From Zea mays (Eukaryota; Streptophyta; Magnoliopsida; Poales; Poaceae): a DNA stretch of 64,000 nt. The stretch is from positions 82,766,683-82,830,682 of the forward strand of contig NC_050096.1 of the NCBI RefSeq assembly GCF_902167145.1, read 5' to 3'. The notes under the pieces are model-generated. The model made no database searches. It saw only the letters and a list, made by a program, of their open reading frames with translations, and had not been told where the DNA came from. A program made the position numbers and the translations under genes. Positions within the stretch are counted from its first letter, which is position 1, and each line of letters opens with the position of its first letter. Of the stretch, positions 53,419 to 64,000 are shown piece by piece.

Positions 53419-53708
53419 TATTAAGTTGCATGCACCAACCAGCTTAACACAAAAGTTTAAGCTGATAAAAGAAGTTGGATAATTCACTTATATTATATTT
53501 TAACACTCCTCACGTCGAGGCTCTTTTAGATCTATGACGTGGAATATATGAGCGAGCAACAATAATTTTATTTATTTGTGCTAACCAGGATTTAAACTCG
53601 AGACATCTGACTCTGATACCATATTAAATTGCATGCACCAACCAGTTGAACCAAAAAGCATAAGTCAGTGGAAGGAGTTGGATAATTCACTTATCTTATA
53701 TTTTAATA
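53419..53708 (-). mobile_element. SMART/TRIM miniature LTR retrotransposon
   Basis: This is a 290-bp element with 87-bp direct LTRs (53419-53505 and 53622-53708) and a 5-bp duplication CGATC (53414-53418 and 53709-53713). On the minus strand TGGTATCAGA, the Met-tRNA primer-binding site, lies directly inside the right LTR. It has no coding capacity. Size and structure match the SMART group of grass TRIM elements. Confidence 0.9.
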
Positions 53709-53749
53709 CGATCAACCCCCGCACGCCATGCTCCAAGCCACCCTGCAGC

Positions 53750-54536
53750 CATGGGTGGGCAAATTACCCAATACCCGAATCCCAAAACCGAATTACTCGA
53801 ACCCGAATTACCCGAAATACCTGATCACAATTTCGAGTAGCAATTATAAAAACCTGAATTTAGTTTGGGTAGTTCGGGTAATGTTACCCGGTACCTAAAC
53901 TACCCGAATTACCCGAAATACTGGAACAAGAACTTTTTAAAGGTTTGTATTCACGAAACTTGTTGTTGTATTCTACTATGATCATTATGAAATTTGTGCT
54001 TGCTGTGTGGCCGTGAGGGACGCTTGAACACTGAAACTGGGCAGTGCCCAGCCAGTCTGTTGCATACTTTCATGCGGATTGCGGAGCATTAGGCCAGTTG
54101 CCGTACGGACATGCATGTTTGAAACTGTGTCTGATTTGTGTTTGCAGTTGTAGCAGCCAGCAGGCAGCAACCAACCAGCCGTGTGCATGAGAGCGATAGT
54201 TTTTTTTGTTTTACTTTCGTGTGCATGTGTGTCGTTTGATATTTTGCTGCTGCTATACAAATTATTTCATTATTTGTTTACAGCTATGCACATTCTTTCA
54301 TTATTTGTTTGCTGTTGTGTCGTGTGCATTGTTTTACTCTTACAATTTACTGCTTGTTGTAGTGTATATGTTCTGAAATTCGGTTATTCCGGGATTACCC
54401 GAATTAATGACTATCCAAATTTTCGGGTACTCGCCTATTTTAGGTACACTTCGGGTAACGGTTCTCAAAACCAGAAATTTGTAAAACCAAAATTACCCGA
54501 CCTAATTTTTTCGGGTAACCCGAATGCCCAGGCCTA
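53750..54536. mobile_element. Non-autonomous hAT element
   Basis: This 787-bp element has imperfect 12-bp inverted ends (CATGGGTGGGCA and, on the other strand, TAGGCCTGGGCA) and a perfect 8-bp duplication CCTGCAGC (53742-53749 and 54537-54544). Subterminal regions are full of CCCGAATTACCCG / TTCGGGTAA repeats in both orientations. No transposase. Confidence 0.9.
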
Positions 54537-54544
54537 CCTGCAGC

Positions 54545-56569
54545 CGAGCTGCCTCAGAGCCTGTCCAAAGGAAAGGTTGACTCAGCTTAGCAATTTGTTG
54601 TACTAGTGATGTGAAGTGCATGTGTCCAGCATGGCCTCACACCCCCTTGTCCCCGCATGCATAGCAGTGGCATGTTTTCTCTCCCCCACGGACCACGCGT
54701 CAACACCTTCGTGGCGAAAAGGACCGTGAAACGCGGTGGGCGTGGCAATCTCCACCAGGTTTTAATAAGAAAGAATTGCTAACCTATTCGTTTGATTTTA
54801 ATCTATACCAACTTCTACTAGTGTTTTTGTTTCTACAAATTACAACCGCAACAGTTTAAACCGAATTTAATTCGAAGCGAACAACCTATGTTGCAATTGT
54901 CAATCAATACATGGACAGGGATTGCTGACACTGAAAACGCCACTTCCATCAGCAACACACGTCCAACACTTGTGAACAGGCTAGACTTCCAAGTCAGGAT
55001 TTGTGCTGCGACAGCGTCGATTATTAACGGTTGTTTATCACAACTTATGAGCTTGAAGATGGACAGTGAAAAGTACTACCTTCGTTCTTCAATAGGAGGC
55101 TCCTCAGGTTTGCGCTTCTCCATTGCAACTAGATGTAGTAGATGAAGAGGTGTTGTACAAACATGCAACAGTGCCACGATAATGTAGTATCACATCTCCA
55201 AGTGGTAGTGCTACATCTCAATAGAAAGAATGAGCTAAGGAAAATCTAGGTGAAACCCATGATCAAGTGATAATGATGGAAGGGATTAATTTTCAAATGA
55301 TGATGATGAAGGGCCACACTAAAAAAATAGTGACATCATCTCATACATTATATTTAAGCTAGGTGGTAACAACTAAATACCAAGTGCATATTGTTTTCAA
55401 GTTTTACTCCCTTGTGTCTTATATAAACACTTAGTAAAAGGAAACATTTGAGAATATATATTAGTTAGTTATTTAAAACGTATGAATGAAATTGAAATGG
55501 TCATCCACAACAAGCAATATACATGGCATGAGTTTCCTTTATGAACCTCAAACAAAAAAATCTAGAATCCCAAGGATAAATAATTGAGATCAAGTAAAAT
55601 AAAGGTATTTATCACCCACAATTCAAGAAGCCCCTACTTTGATGTAATGTTATTATGTGGTAGATTGCCAAATTCTCGTTCTCGTCTTATGTCTATTCAC
55701 AAGATCAATTGGTTGTAATTATTTCTTGGCATGGTTCAATTGGTTATTCTATTGTTGCCATGATCTAGACATAGAGTAACATGCTAAGTTCTTAAATTAA
55801 ATAAAGTGTTAAGTGAGGAATTCAAATACTTACAAAGCACTTACCAAAAAAGAAAATTACTATGACTAGTGTTGTGTGACTAATCTTTCTCTCTAAGTGA
55901 TTTGTGTAGTCTCACATAATGAGAATGTGTTTCTCAAACTGAGTGCTATTCAACATATGAAGGTCATCAATAAAAAACCACGTGATAGATTCTCTCTTTA
56001 GTTGATATGAAATTAATTCATCTATGTTAGCCACTCACAATAATATGGCTTATATGCCTTTGGACTTAATGAACCGACCATGCACATGCACAAATCCATT
56101 TCACTTAAAGAAATGTGCATGAAGCTTTAACGTAGATTTAATCCATGTTATGATATTTCTCTATCTTGGTAATGCCCTTGCTTTCCACAAATAAAGGGTT
56201 ACTAAATTAGAAACTAGTGCATGTGTTACTAATATCACATCTTGTGTTGAGCTCATTCATAGAAAATCAATAAAAAGAGGTTGTGCTTTGTTTAATTGGC
56301 TAAATTACAAGCTTAAAGGTCACTCTTCACATAAATTAAGATAAGGTTGCTAGAGGCCAAGGTATAAAAACTTTATTTCTTTCAATTGGTTTAGTATTCT
56401 ATCTTTTAGAGGATATACCATAGTACATGTTAAATTCCTCTGCGACTTAAAATATCCAATACTATGTGCATTAGTTTGGACGAATTTAATTCTATCATAT
56501 GACGATGATGAACCAACGAACAATAAAAATAAATACTATATCAAAACTAAGGATCAAAACTATAAAATA
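54545..56569. other. AT-rich intergenic DNA, no gene recognised
   Basis: About 2 kb contain only short ORFs on either strand and no TIR or LTR pair that I could match. An 85-codon ORF at 54888-55145 is not recognised and lacks supporting features. Confidence 0.5.
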
Positions 56570-57206
56570 ATCCTAGATACTTACTTATAGAGATGGTTGC
56601 ATCCACCGAGATACGGCTTGGAGGAGATTCCTGACAGGCCTTAGACTTCCTCCACACTGTACTCACTCTCTCCTACGATTGATACCACTACTAGAGACAT
56701 AGTAGAATGCGTAGCTTTTCCTTGGTGTCTTTAGGGTGACGGGCACCCCCTATTTATAATAGTGAGGAAGTGATCAAGTGGCCCATGAATCCATGTGACC
56801 TCCCTTCTCTTTCATTTGACGAACCCGCCTTAAAATCATGTGACCTCCCCCTCCTTACATGTGGGGTCTTGTACCAGCCTTCATATGTGTGTAGAAGCGA
56901 AATGGGTGACTTGTGGCGATCAACCGACCATGAAGGGGCATAGTCTAACCCTAGTCTTTTAATCACAACATCGTCCCTCACCGCAAAGGATGGGAGCCTT
57001 ATCTCAATCGCCTGACACCATACATGGTCGACCTGGTCGAGACACACGTGGTGTTAGGGTCGTGTCACATGGGTCGTCCCGCTCCTCTGTATAAAGCCCC
57101 CTCGTAGGCCTTAAGAGTACGATCGACACAAGACTTGGCCCCTCGGATGCATCCCTAAAATACCAAACTGACACTAAGCTGGCCCTTTGTGAGTCCGTCT
57201 TCTATC
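56570..57206 (-). promoter_or_regulatory. Possible old LTR or promoter remnant
   Basis: On the minus strand a TATA box (TTATAAATAGG, about 56751-56761) is followed by a pyrimidine/purine-mixed leader and, near 56585, CTCTATAAGTAAGTA, which could be a splice donor. A plus-strand TATAAAG occurs at about 57100. No matching second LTR or downstream coding region is present, so the call is tentative. Confidence 0.25.
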
Positions 57207-57214
57207 GATGGAGT

Positions 57215-57488
57215 CAGTGGCGGATCCAGGATCCATGGCAAGGAGGGAGGGGGGGGGGGCTGAAGCTAACCATCTTCTTTTTTTCCCTCATATTCTTTCT
57301 CTTTTTCTCTTCACCTTCTTCTTCCTTATTCCCCCTTTTCCCTCTTTTCCTTCCCCTCCCTTCTTCCTTTCCCCTTCCTCCCTCTTTCTCCTCTTCTTTC
57401 ATCCTCTCCCTTACTCCCTCCTACGTGTATGCTGCCGGCGAGGGGGTGGGGGCTGGAGCCCACCTAGCCCCCTCTAGATCCGCCACTG
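57215..57488. mobile_element. hAT-type MITE
   Basis: This 274-bp element has perfect 12-bp inverted ends CAGTGGCGGATC / GATCCGCCACTG and an 8-bp duplication GATGGAGT (57207-57214 and 57489-57496). The middle is a strong CT-rich tract. It lies about 1.0 kb upstream of the LDL3 TATA box. Confidence 0.93.
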
Positions 57489-57496
57489 GATGGAGT

Positions 57497-58244
57497 CATA
57501 GTGTTTTACTAACATCCGCAGGTACATCTCTCTTCGAACGTTGACAAAATTAAATAAATTTTGGCTTTAACTTAATGTGCTTCGTCTCTCTACTTTTGGA
57601 CATAGTCGTGATACTCTATTCCACGAGTTTTTTGTCGTTTTATGTGATTCTCTGGTCTATTAATTATGTTATGTTACTATAAAAACCTTATCGATATATC
57701 TGTAAACATAATACTTAACTGCTAGCGGTTACACTTGCCGCCTTTCTCTTCCCGCGCTTTACTACACACCCATGCAAAAATAGTAAAACAAAATCTTTCA
57801 CAATCTTTTATGCATAATTTGCATAATACATTTATTATGGGTAAAAACATTAGTTGACACACTTAGAAAAGAACATTCACATTATTACTATATCATAACA
57901 CAATTTTATATCATAGCAATAACAAATAACATCTAACAACAACACCTCACAATAGATATACACTGAAAACTTAAACTTATTGTTTTTTCTAGCAGATATA
58001 GATATAGAGTAACGTTTTTTAAAAGCCATCTCCAGATGTAGCGCTAACATATACAACACTATACGCTGGTAGAATTGTGAGAAACAGGAGGGTTCGCACA
58101 CAGAATTGCACGAAAAACCAAAACACACAGGCAAAGCATAAACCGTATTAACCCCCCTCTTTTCTCCACTCCTCCGCCCCCTCGCCGAGCAAGCACCCCT
58201 CGTCGTCGGTGCCGACCTCGCCGCGCTGCCGCCGGGTTGGGACC
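57497..58244. other. LDL3 upstream region
   Basis: AT-rich to about 58140, then GC-rich over the last 100 bp. No ORF is supported. It presumably contains the LDL3 promoter; no specific regulatory site is assigned except the TATA box. Confidence 0.5.
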
Positions 58245-58254
58245 GATAAATAAA
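58245..58254 (+). promoter_or_regulatory. Candidate LDL3 TATA box
   Basis: GATAAATAAA precedes a GC-rich leader exon that ends at 58593 (CAG before GTATGC). It is the only TATA-like sequence suitably placed. Confidence 0.45.
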
Positions 58255-58791
58255 GGGGAGGTTAACGCGCTAACCCTCGCGACCTCGGGTAGCGCGCGAC
58301 TCCTCTCCATCGTCTTCGCCGTCGCCCTCGCCCTCGCGCGCCCCTCCTACGCCGCCCCCGTCCCTCTCTTTCACCACCGGCGGCCGGCGGCTCCCGCTGC
58401 CGCTGCTTCGAGGCCGTCCTCCCCTAATCACAGGGAATCCCCCGCCGCCAACCCCGCTCACCGCACTCCTCCAGTCCGCAGCTCCGGCGGCGACCTCGCC
58501 GTCTCGCTGCCCCGCCGGGCCTCGGCCCACCGCCGAGTCACGGCCACGGCTGCCCTGAAACCACAGACTTCGCCTGCGACGAGCATCCGTCAGGTATGCC
58601 CGTCCCTCTCTCCCCTTCGTGCCGCACGAAACCGACCACCCCAAACCCTAATATAAGCATTTTGTTATCGGATCTGACCCAGTTCCAGTTGCAAGTTTAT
58701 ACATGTAATGTACCTACTAACATTTTTTTTTGCAAAAAATTGTCGGGTGTACACTCCCATGTTCTACACCAGCTCCAAAGTGCCAAGGGAG

Positions 58792-61700
58792 ATGGATGAT
58801 ACCTTAGCTACCATAAGGATGAAATTGAAGAAGCGGAAGAAAGGCAAGGATAGTAATGATTTTGATGCAGTGGCTGAATGTGGACCCGAGGTTCCGGCAT
58901 TGGTTCAACAGGAAGGTGAACGGGCTGTTGTTGATATAGGTGATGGTGTTGCTGATGAGAAGAGCAATTTGAATGTCGTGAAACTGGAGGGTAGTGATGT
59001 TTCTGGGAATTGTGCACAGGGTTTGGATGATTTGGGGTTGAAAGACTCCTTGGCAGTGCTGTTTACAAGACCTGGTCGGAAGTCACGGCAGGTCTCAGAG
59101 GAGGCAGAAGGCATGGAAGTTTCTTGTCCGCATGATGAGGATGGTCTTAACAAGGGATCTGGTTTGGCTCCAGACACAGCTTCCAAGGGCATTAAAAGGA
59201 GAAGGCGACGCACAAAGGAAGAGATGAAGAATGCTTCTGTGCAGGATCAGAAAGCCTCATTGCCTCGGAAAGCAAAGACAAATGGTAGCAAGTCTACTAA
59301 ACTCTATAAGGTCGGTGCTGGTCCTGGGCAAGCTTTGGGAGGATTGTCTTCTGTTTCTCCTCAACTGGAAAAGTCTGGGAAAGAGAATGCTGTAGATGAT
59401 GGATCATTTTACCAATCATTAGGTGAAGTGCTTCTACAAGATGTGGAAGCCAGCAAAGTACTGAAGGATGGATCAATTACCTCTTTCAATGGGGTCACTG
59501 ATCACTTTGAAATCTCAGCTTGGGCAAGCAATCACCCTGGGCTGGAATCTCGTTCAGGAAATCTTGATGAAAAAACACCTCGCACAGCAGAACATACGAC
59601 CAATCTTGGTGTTTCTGATGCACACACACGTTCCCAAACGCTAGGGAAGGAAAGCAGTGATGATGTTGATTGTTCTCAAGGCAAGTCACCAACATCAACC
59701 ATAAAAAGGAAAATTGGTCTAAAACCAAAACAGGTTCCTGGGAAATCTGTTCGACGAAAAGAGGAAGTATTATCTGTTGACGCTGATAATAAACCAACTG
59801 ATACAACAGAAATTATTGAAGCAAGTACTACTCCGGTTATTGAGGAAAATTTGGATCAGCTGCCTGTTATGGCCCCCAAGGATTCTTGTTCTTCACATGA
59901 CATTGTTGGAAATAGTCCTATGTGTCTAGGTGCAGACATGGCAGCACCTGTGAAATATGTGGATATAGTTGATGTTGCAACACCATTGGATTATGAAGAC
60001 AAGGAGAACACATCAAAGGTGAAACGTGTTACACGAGGTTCCAAAAAACGCAAACATGGTGACATGGCATATGAGGGTGATGTTGACTGGGAAACTCTAA
60101 TGCAAGAGCAGGGGCTGTTCTCAAACCCCTCAGCAGGTTTTCCAGATCAGTCAATAAAAACAAAAAATAAAATTAAAACTTCAGAAGTTTATGAGGGTGG
60201 AGGTGATACTGGTGTTGCTGCAGTACGTGCTGGCCTAAAGGCAAAGACTATTACACCGATTGAGAAGATAAAGTTCAAGGAGGTTTTGAAGCGAAAGGGT
60301 GGCCTTCAGGAGTACCTAGAGTGCAGGTAGGTTAATGCTTCCTTCTTACCATATCAATATCAAATTTCTGTGTTTGGTATTAACCCTGCTTCATGATTTC
60401 CCTATGTCTGTTTCTTTTTGTATTCCAGAAATATGATACTAAGTCGCTGGAGCAAGGATGTCAAGCATTTATTGGATCTTGCAGACTGTGGTGTTTCAGA
60501 CGTTCCGTTGAAAGATGAGTTGCCACATCAAGCACTTACTCGTGCTGTGTTTTTATTCTTAGACCAATATGTAAGTTGAGTTACCCTTAGTCTTCATTAT
60601 TTTCATAAATTGCCTTACCAAATTAAGTCATCAACTTGTACCTACCATTAGCTGCAGCTATTGCACCTCTTTGATGACTTCCTGAAAATCATTGAGCACG
60701 TGTTTCTCTTTTACATGCAACCAGCTTATAGATCTCCAATTTACTACTAACCTTATTACCTTGCTAAAGATTTTCGTTTAGCTCTTCATTGTTTTCATAA
60801 ATTCCCTTACCATTTTAAGACATCAACTTGCACCTACCATTAGCTGCAGCTATTGACCTCTTTGATGACTTCCTGAAAATCTTTGAGCATATGTTTCCCT
60901 TTTACATGCAACCAGCTTATAGATCTCCAATTTACTACTAAACCTTATTACCTTGCTAAAGATTTTTGTTTAGTTACTATGTTTTGCTGGATTAGAAAAG
61001 TGCCTGAATTTTACCACCCTATATGACATCAATCTCCAGGGCTACATAAATGCTGGAATTGCATCAGATAAGGTGGCGAAGGGGCACAATGACACTCCAT
61101 ATGAGGTTATTGAAGTACCAAAGCTAAATGAATCACATCAAATGGAATCAGTCAACATTCAAAATAGCGTTGTATCTGTATCACAAAAGAATGAGGATTT
61201 TGAGCATGGAACGAGCACTGAATGCTGCAGAACTGTAAGTGTTAAAAATACTGAATGTGCTTTAGTAGAAGCATCAAATGAAAAAAATCGTTCCACGGTT
61301 CACTGTGGTGTCCTGGAGTTGCTGCCTCACTTGATGTCTGAAGAACATCCAATGGAAAAAAATATTCTAGACGTGTCAACTGAAGTTAGGAATGCATCAC
61401 TGCCATCCAGCAATTTGGATATCCAATTTACATCATATATGAATAGTTCTGTTGGAAAAGTTGAGGCCCCTCATCAACAAGAAGCACTTGAAATTGAAAA
61501 TAGTGGAAACAACTGTCAAAGTGACAGGGCTGAGTTTGCTGTGCATGGCAAAAGAATAATCATTGTCGGAGCGGGCCCTGCTGGTTTAACTGCTGCTCGC
61601 CATTTGCAACGGCAAGGTTTTTTGGTCACTGTTCTTGAGGCACGAGAAAGGATTGGTGGCCGTGTTTATACGGATCGCACATCACTTTCAGTTCCTGTAG

Positions 61701-64000
61701 ATTTGGGTGCTAGCATTATTACAGGGGTGGAGGCTGATATAGCTACTGAAAGACGGGCTGATCCATCCTCTTTGATCTGTTATCAGCTTGGTCTTGAACT
61801 TACTACGTTGAATAGTGCTTGCCCTCTGTATGATGTAGTAACTGGTGACAAGGTTCCTGATTCTCTGGATGAAGATTTAGAAGCTGAATACAATGGCCTT
61901 CTTGATGAGATGGCACTGCTTTTTGCGCATAATGGTGACAGTGCAATCGGTTTATCCCTGGAGGATGGACTGGAGTATGCTCTTAGGAAGCATCGCGCAA
62001 CTCAACCTATGGATTCTGTGGACCAGGATGGCCACTTGAGATTTATGACAAATTCTAGAGCTGTAGACATTTCCGTAAGTGCTTCAATAGGAAAGGAGAT
62101 AGATCATTGTGGAAAGAATGATAAGATAGATGTCCTCAGCCCTCTCGAGAGAAGGGTTATGAACTGGCACTTTGCACATTTAGAGTATGGTTGTGCTGCA
62201 ACGCTGAAATCTGTATCCCTTCCATACTGGAACCAGGACGATGTATACGGAGGATTCGGAGGTGCTCATTGCATGATCAAAGGTGGCTATGACACTGTTC
62301 TACGGAGCCTTGCTAAAGGACTTGATATTAGGTTAAATCATGTTGTCACTGAAGTACTGTATGGATCTGAGGAGTTAGGTGATAGCTGTAAGGATGGGAA
62401 ATATGTCAAGGTTTCCACTTCAACTGGAAGTGAATTTACTGGAGATGCTGTGTTGATAACTATCCCTCTTGGTTGCTTGAAAGCAGATACCATCAATTTT
62501 TCACCTTCGTTGCCAGACTGGAAAGTATCTTCTATAAACCGGCTTGGATTTGGTGTTCTAAACAAGATAGTATTGGAGTTCCCTGAGGTATTTTGGGATG
62601 ATAATGTGGATTACTTTGGTGCAACTGCAGAAGAAACAGATTTAAGAGGACAATGCTTTATGTTTTGGAATCTCAGAAAGACAGCTGGGGCTCCAGTTCT
62701 GATAGCTCTACTTGTTGGGAAGGCTGCTATAGATGGACAAAGCATCAGTTCTGGTGATCATGTTAACAATGCTATGGTGGTTCTCCGAAAGCTTTTTAAG
62801 AATGCTTCTGTACCAGATCCAGTTGCATCTGTTGTGACAAATTGGGGACTTGATCCCTTTAGTAGAGGTGCTTACTCTTATGTTGCAGTTGGAGCATCAG
62901 GGCGAGATTATGATATTCTTGGAAGGCCAGTTGACAATTGCTTATTCTTTGCGGGTGAAGCAACATGCAAAGAGCATCCAGATACTGTTGGTGGTGCCAT
63001 TTTGAGTGGTTTGCGAGAAGCTGTTCGCATCGTTGACTTACTGAACACTGGCAGTGACTATATTGCCGAGGTAGAAACGCTACAGACATACCAAATGCAG
63101 ACAGACAGTGAAAGAAATGAAGTCAAGGACATGTCAAATAGACTTGAAGCATGTGAACTTTCGACTGCTCTAAGTAAGAACTCATCTGATGCAATGTATC
63201 CAATTGTTAGCAAGGAATCTTTGCTGCAAGAAATGTTCTTCAGTGCAAAGACAACATCAGGGCGCCTACATTTGGCTAAGGAGTTATTGAAGCTTCCTAC
63301 AGATGTTCTTAAATCATTTGCTGGGTGTAAAGAAGGACTAAGTACGCTAAACTTTTGGATACTTGTAAGTTGATTAATGAGTTATTTCTTTAAGCATTAC
63401 ATGACACTGGTACTTCTCCTGTATTGAAGTTCTTCATGTTTGCATTTTGATTTTGGCAGGATTCACTTGGGAAAAATGCTACTCAACTACTGCGGCACTG
63501 TGTGCGTTTGCTTGTGCTTGTTTCCACTGATCTGGTAGCTGTACGTTTATCAGGTTTGTGCAGTTCTATGCCTCCATGTCCCTTTAAATGATGCTAGGGA
63601 GTGTCTCTCAACATAAACAAATTTTCATGTTCCTCCCTTTCAGCCTGATCTTTGGAAGGGTACAAAACCATATGTTATCAAATTCTTATAGGAATCTAAT
63701 TTACCTTACCAATGTAGCAAACCCCTCCCTAGGTCGATCGAAGTAGAACAAATAAACAAATATCTGACATTACTGAGAGAAGAGTATCTAAGTGCACTAC
63801 TACATTGATCTATGTTTGTTATAACTAGTGCGCCCCGTGGATGTTTGTACAAGTTATTTGTCGCTGCAGCCTGGCGACAAACCTAATTTTTCTTTTTCAA
63901 CTCCATGTAGGAATTGGGAAGACTGTAAAGGAAAAGGTTTGTGTGCACACAAGCCGAGATATTCGTGCTATAGCTCGGCAGTTGGTCAGTGTGTGGATTG
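58792..64000 (+). CDS. LDL3: Lysine-specific histone demethylase 1 homolog 3 (LDL3), 5' part
   Basis: Coding exons with GT-AG borders and continuous phase: 58792-60326, 60429-60570, 61040-63364, 63460-63553, 63911 to the window end. A leader exon ends at 58593; the intron acceptor is near 58772. About 1395 residues are visible. Order: a long low-complexity N-terminus with basic clusters (KGIKRRRRRTKEEMK, GSKKRKHGD); the SWIRM domain at ~500-575, split by intron 2; then a FAD-dependent amine oxidase with the dinucleotide motif RIIIVGAGPAGLTAARHL (~731), GGRVYT, NKIVLEF containing the LSD1-type catalytic Lys (~1067) and FAGEAT (~1240). A conserved C-terminal segment follows (LLRHCVRLLVLVSTDL). 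The family oxidatively demethylates mono/dimethyl histone H3 lysine 4 in the nucleus. No lesion is seen. The ATG at 58792 gives MDDTLATIRMK; an in-frame ATG at 58759 would lie inside the proposed intron. Confidence 0.92.
60591..60975 (+). repeat. 192-bp tandem duplication in LDL3 intron
   Basis: Two adjacent copies (60591-60782 and 60783-about 60975) share strings such as TTAGCTGCAGCTATTG and TTATAGATCTCCAATTTACT. They differ at roughly 15 positions by eye. They lie wholly within the 469-bp intron 60571-61039. Confidence 0.9.

Noticed and set aside
58237..58656. 139-codon plus-strand ORF before LDL3
   Set aside because: GC-rich 5' UTR exon with a splice donor at 58594; Ala/Pro/Arg-rich composition and no domain.
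63825..63860. CTAGTGCGCCCCGTGG in LDL3 intron 5 as a reversed Helitron end
   Set aside because: No hairpin partner and no matching other end; the sequence is explained as ordinary intron.

Overview
The window is from a grass nuclear genome, almost certainly Zea (maize or a close relative). It combines a Grande-like LTR retrotransposon with an antisense gene, Sirevirus-type copia elements with GGACTGTCC-type LTR palindromes, a Tekay-type chromovirus, and a plant host gene with GT-AG introns at the right edge. Nearly everything left of about 57.5 kb is transposon. Only the last 6 kb is an ordinary gene, LDL3, which runs off the window.

Layout, left to right. (1) 1-7825 is the 3' part of a plus-strand Gypsy element with its 3' LTR. 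That LTR is split by a 3.7-kb CACTA transposon (3621-7302, TSD AAG) that carries an LRR receptor-like-protein fragment joined to a multi-exon fragment of a PSK SIMULATOR (DUF3475/DUF668) gene. (2) 8105-11211 holds a copia LTR plus start of gag, then AT-rich repeat-laden DNA with no gene. (3) 11217-18566 is a minus-strand Grande-like element (TSD CTTAG) with gag, no pol, and an antisense gene with its own TATA box and two introns. (4) 18663-20040 is a solo LTR (TSD ATACC) of the same general family as element 1.

(5) 21182-53256 is a four-level nest in which every level keeps its target-site duplication. A Mutator-like element encoding a FAR1/FHY3-type transposase relic (TSD CCATCCATC) holds a Tekay-clade Gypsy element (22063-50928, TSD TTGTG). 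That element holds an env-bearing Sirevirus (29494-50546, TSD AAATC), which in turn holds a second, much better preserved Sirevirus (35575-44559, TSD CTTTG). The innermost element has an uninterrupted gag and an uninterrupted pol. The outer ones carry stops, frameshifts and deletions, as the insertion order predicts.

(6) 53257-58236 contains a 290-bp SMART/TRIM element (TSD CGATC), a 787-bp non-autonomous hAT element (TSD CCTGCAGC), a 274-bp hAT MITE (TSD GATGGAGT), about 2.6 kb of unassigned AT-rich DNA, and the LDL3 upstream region. (7) 58245-64000 is the 5' part of LDL3 (KDM1C-type histone demethylase): TATA box, 5' UTR exon and five coding exons covering the SWIRM and amine-oxidase domains.

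Element boundaries, TSDs and splice sites were read directly from the sequence. Family names rest on recognising conserved protein motifs and LTR ends. No database search was run, and LTR divergence figures are counts by eye.
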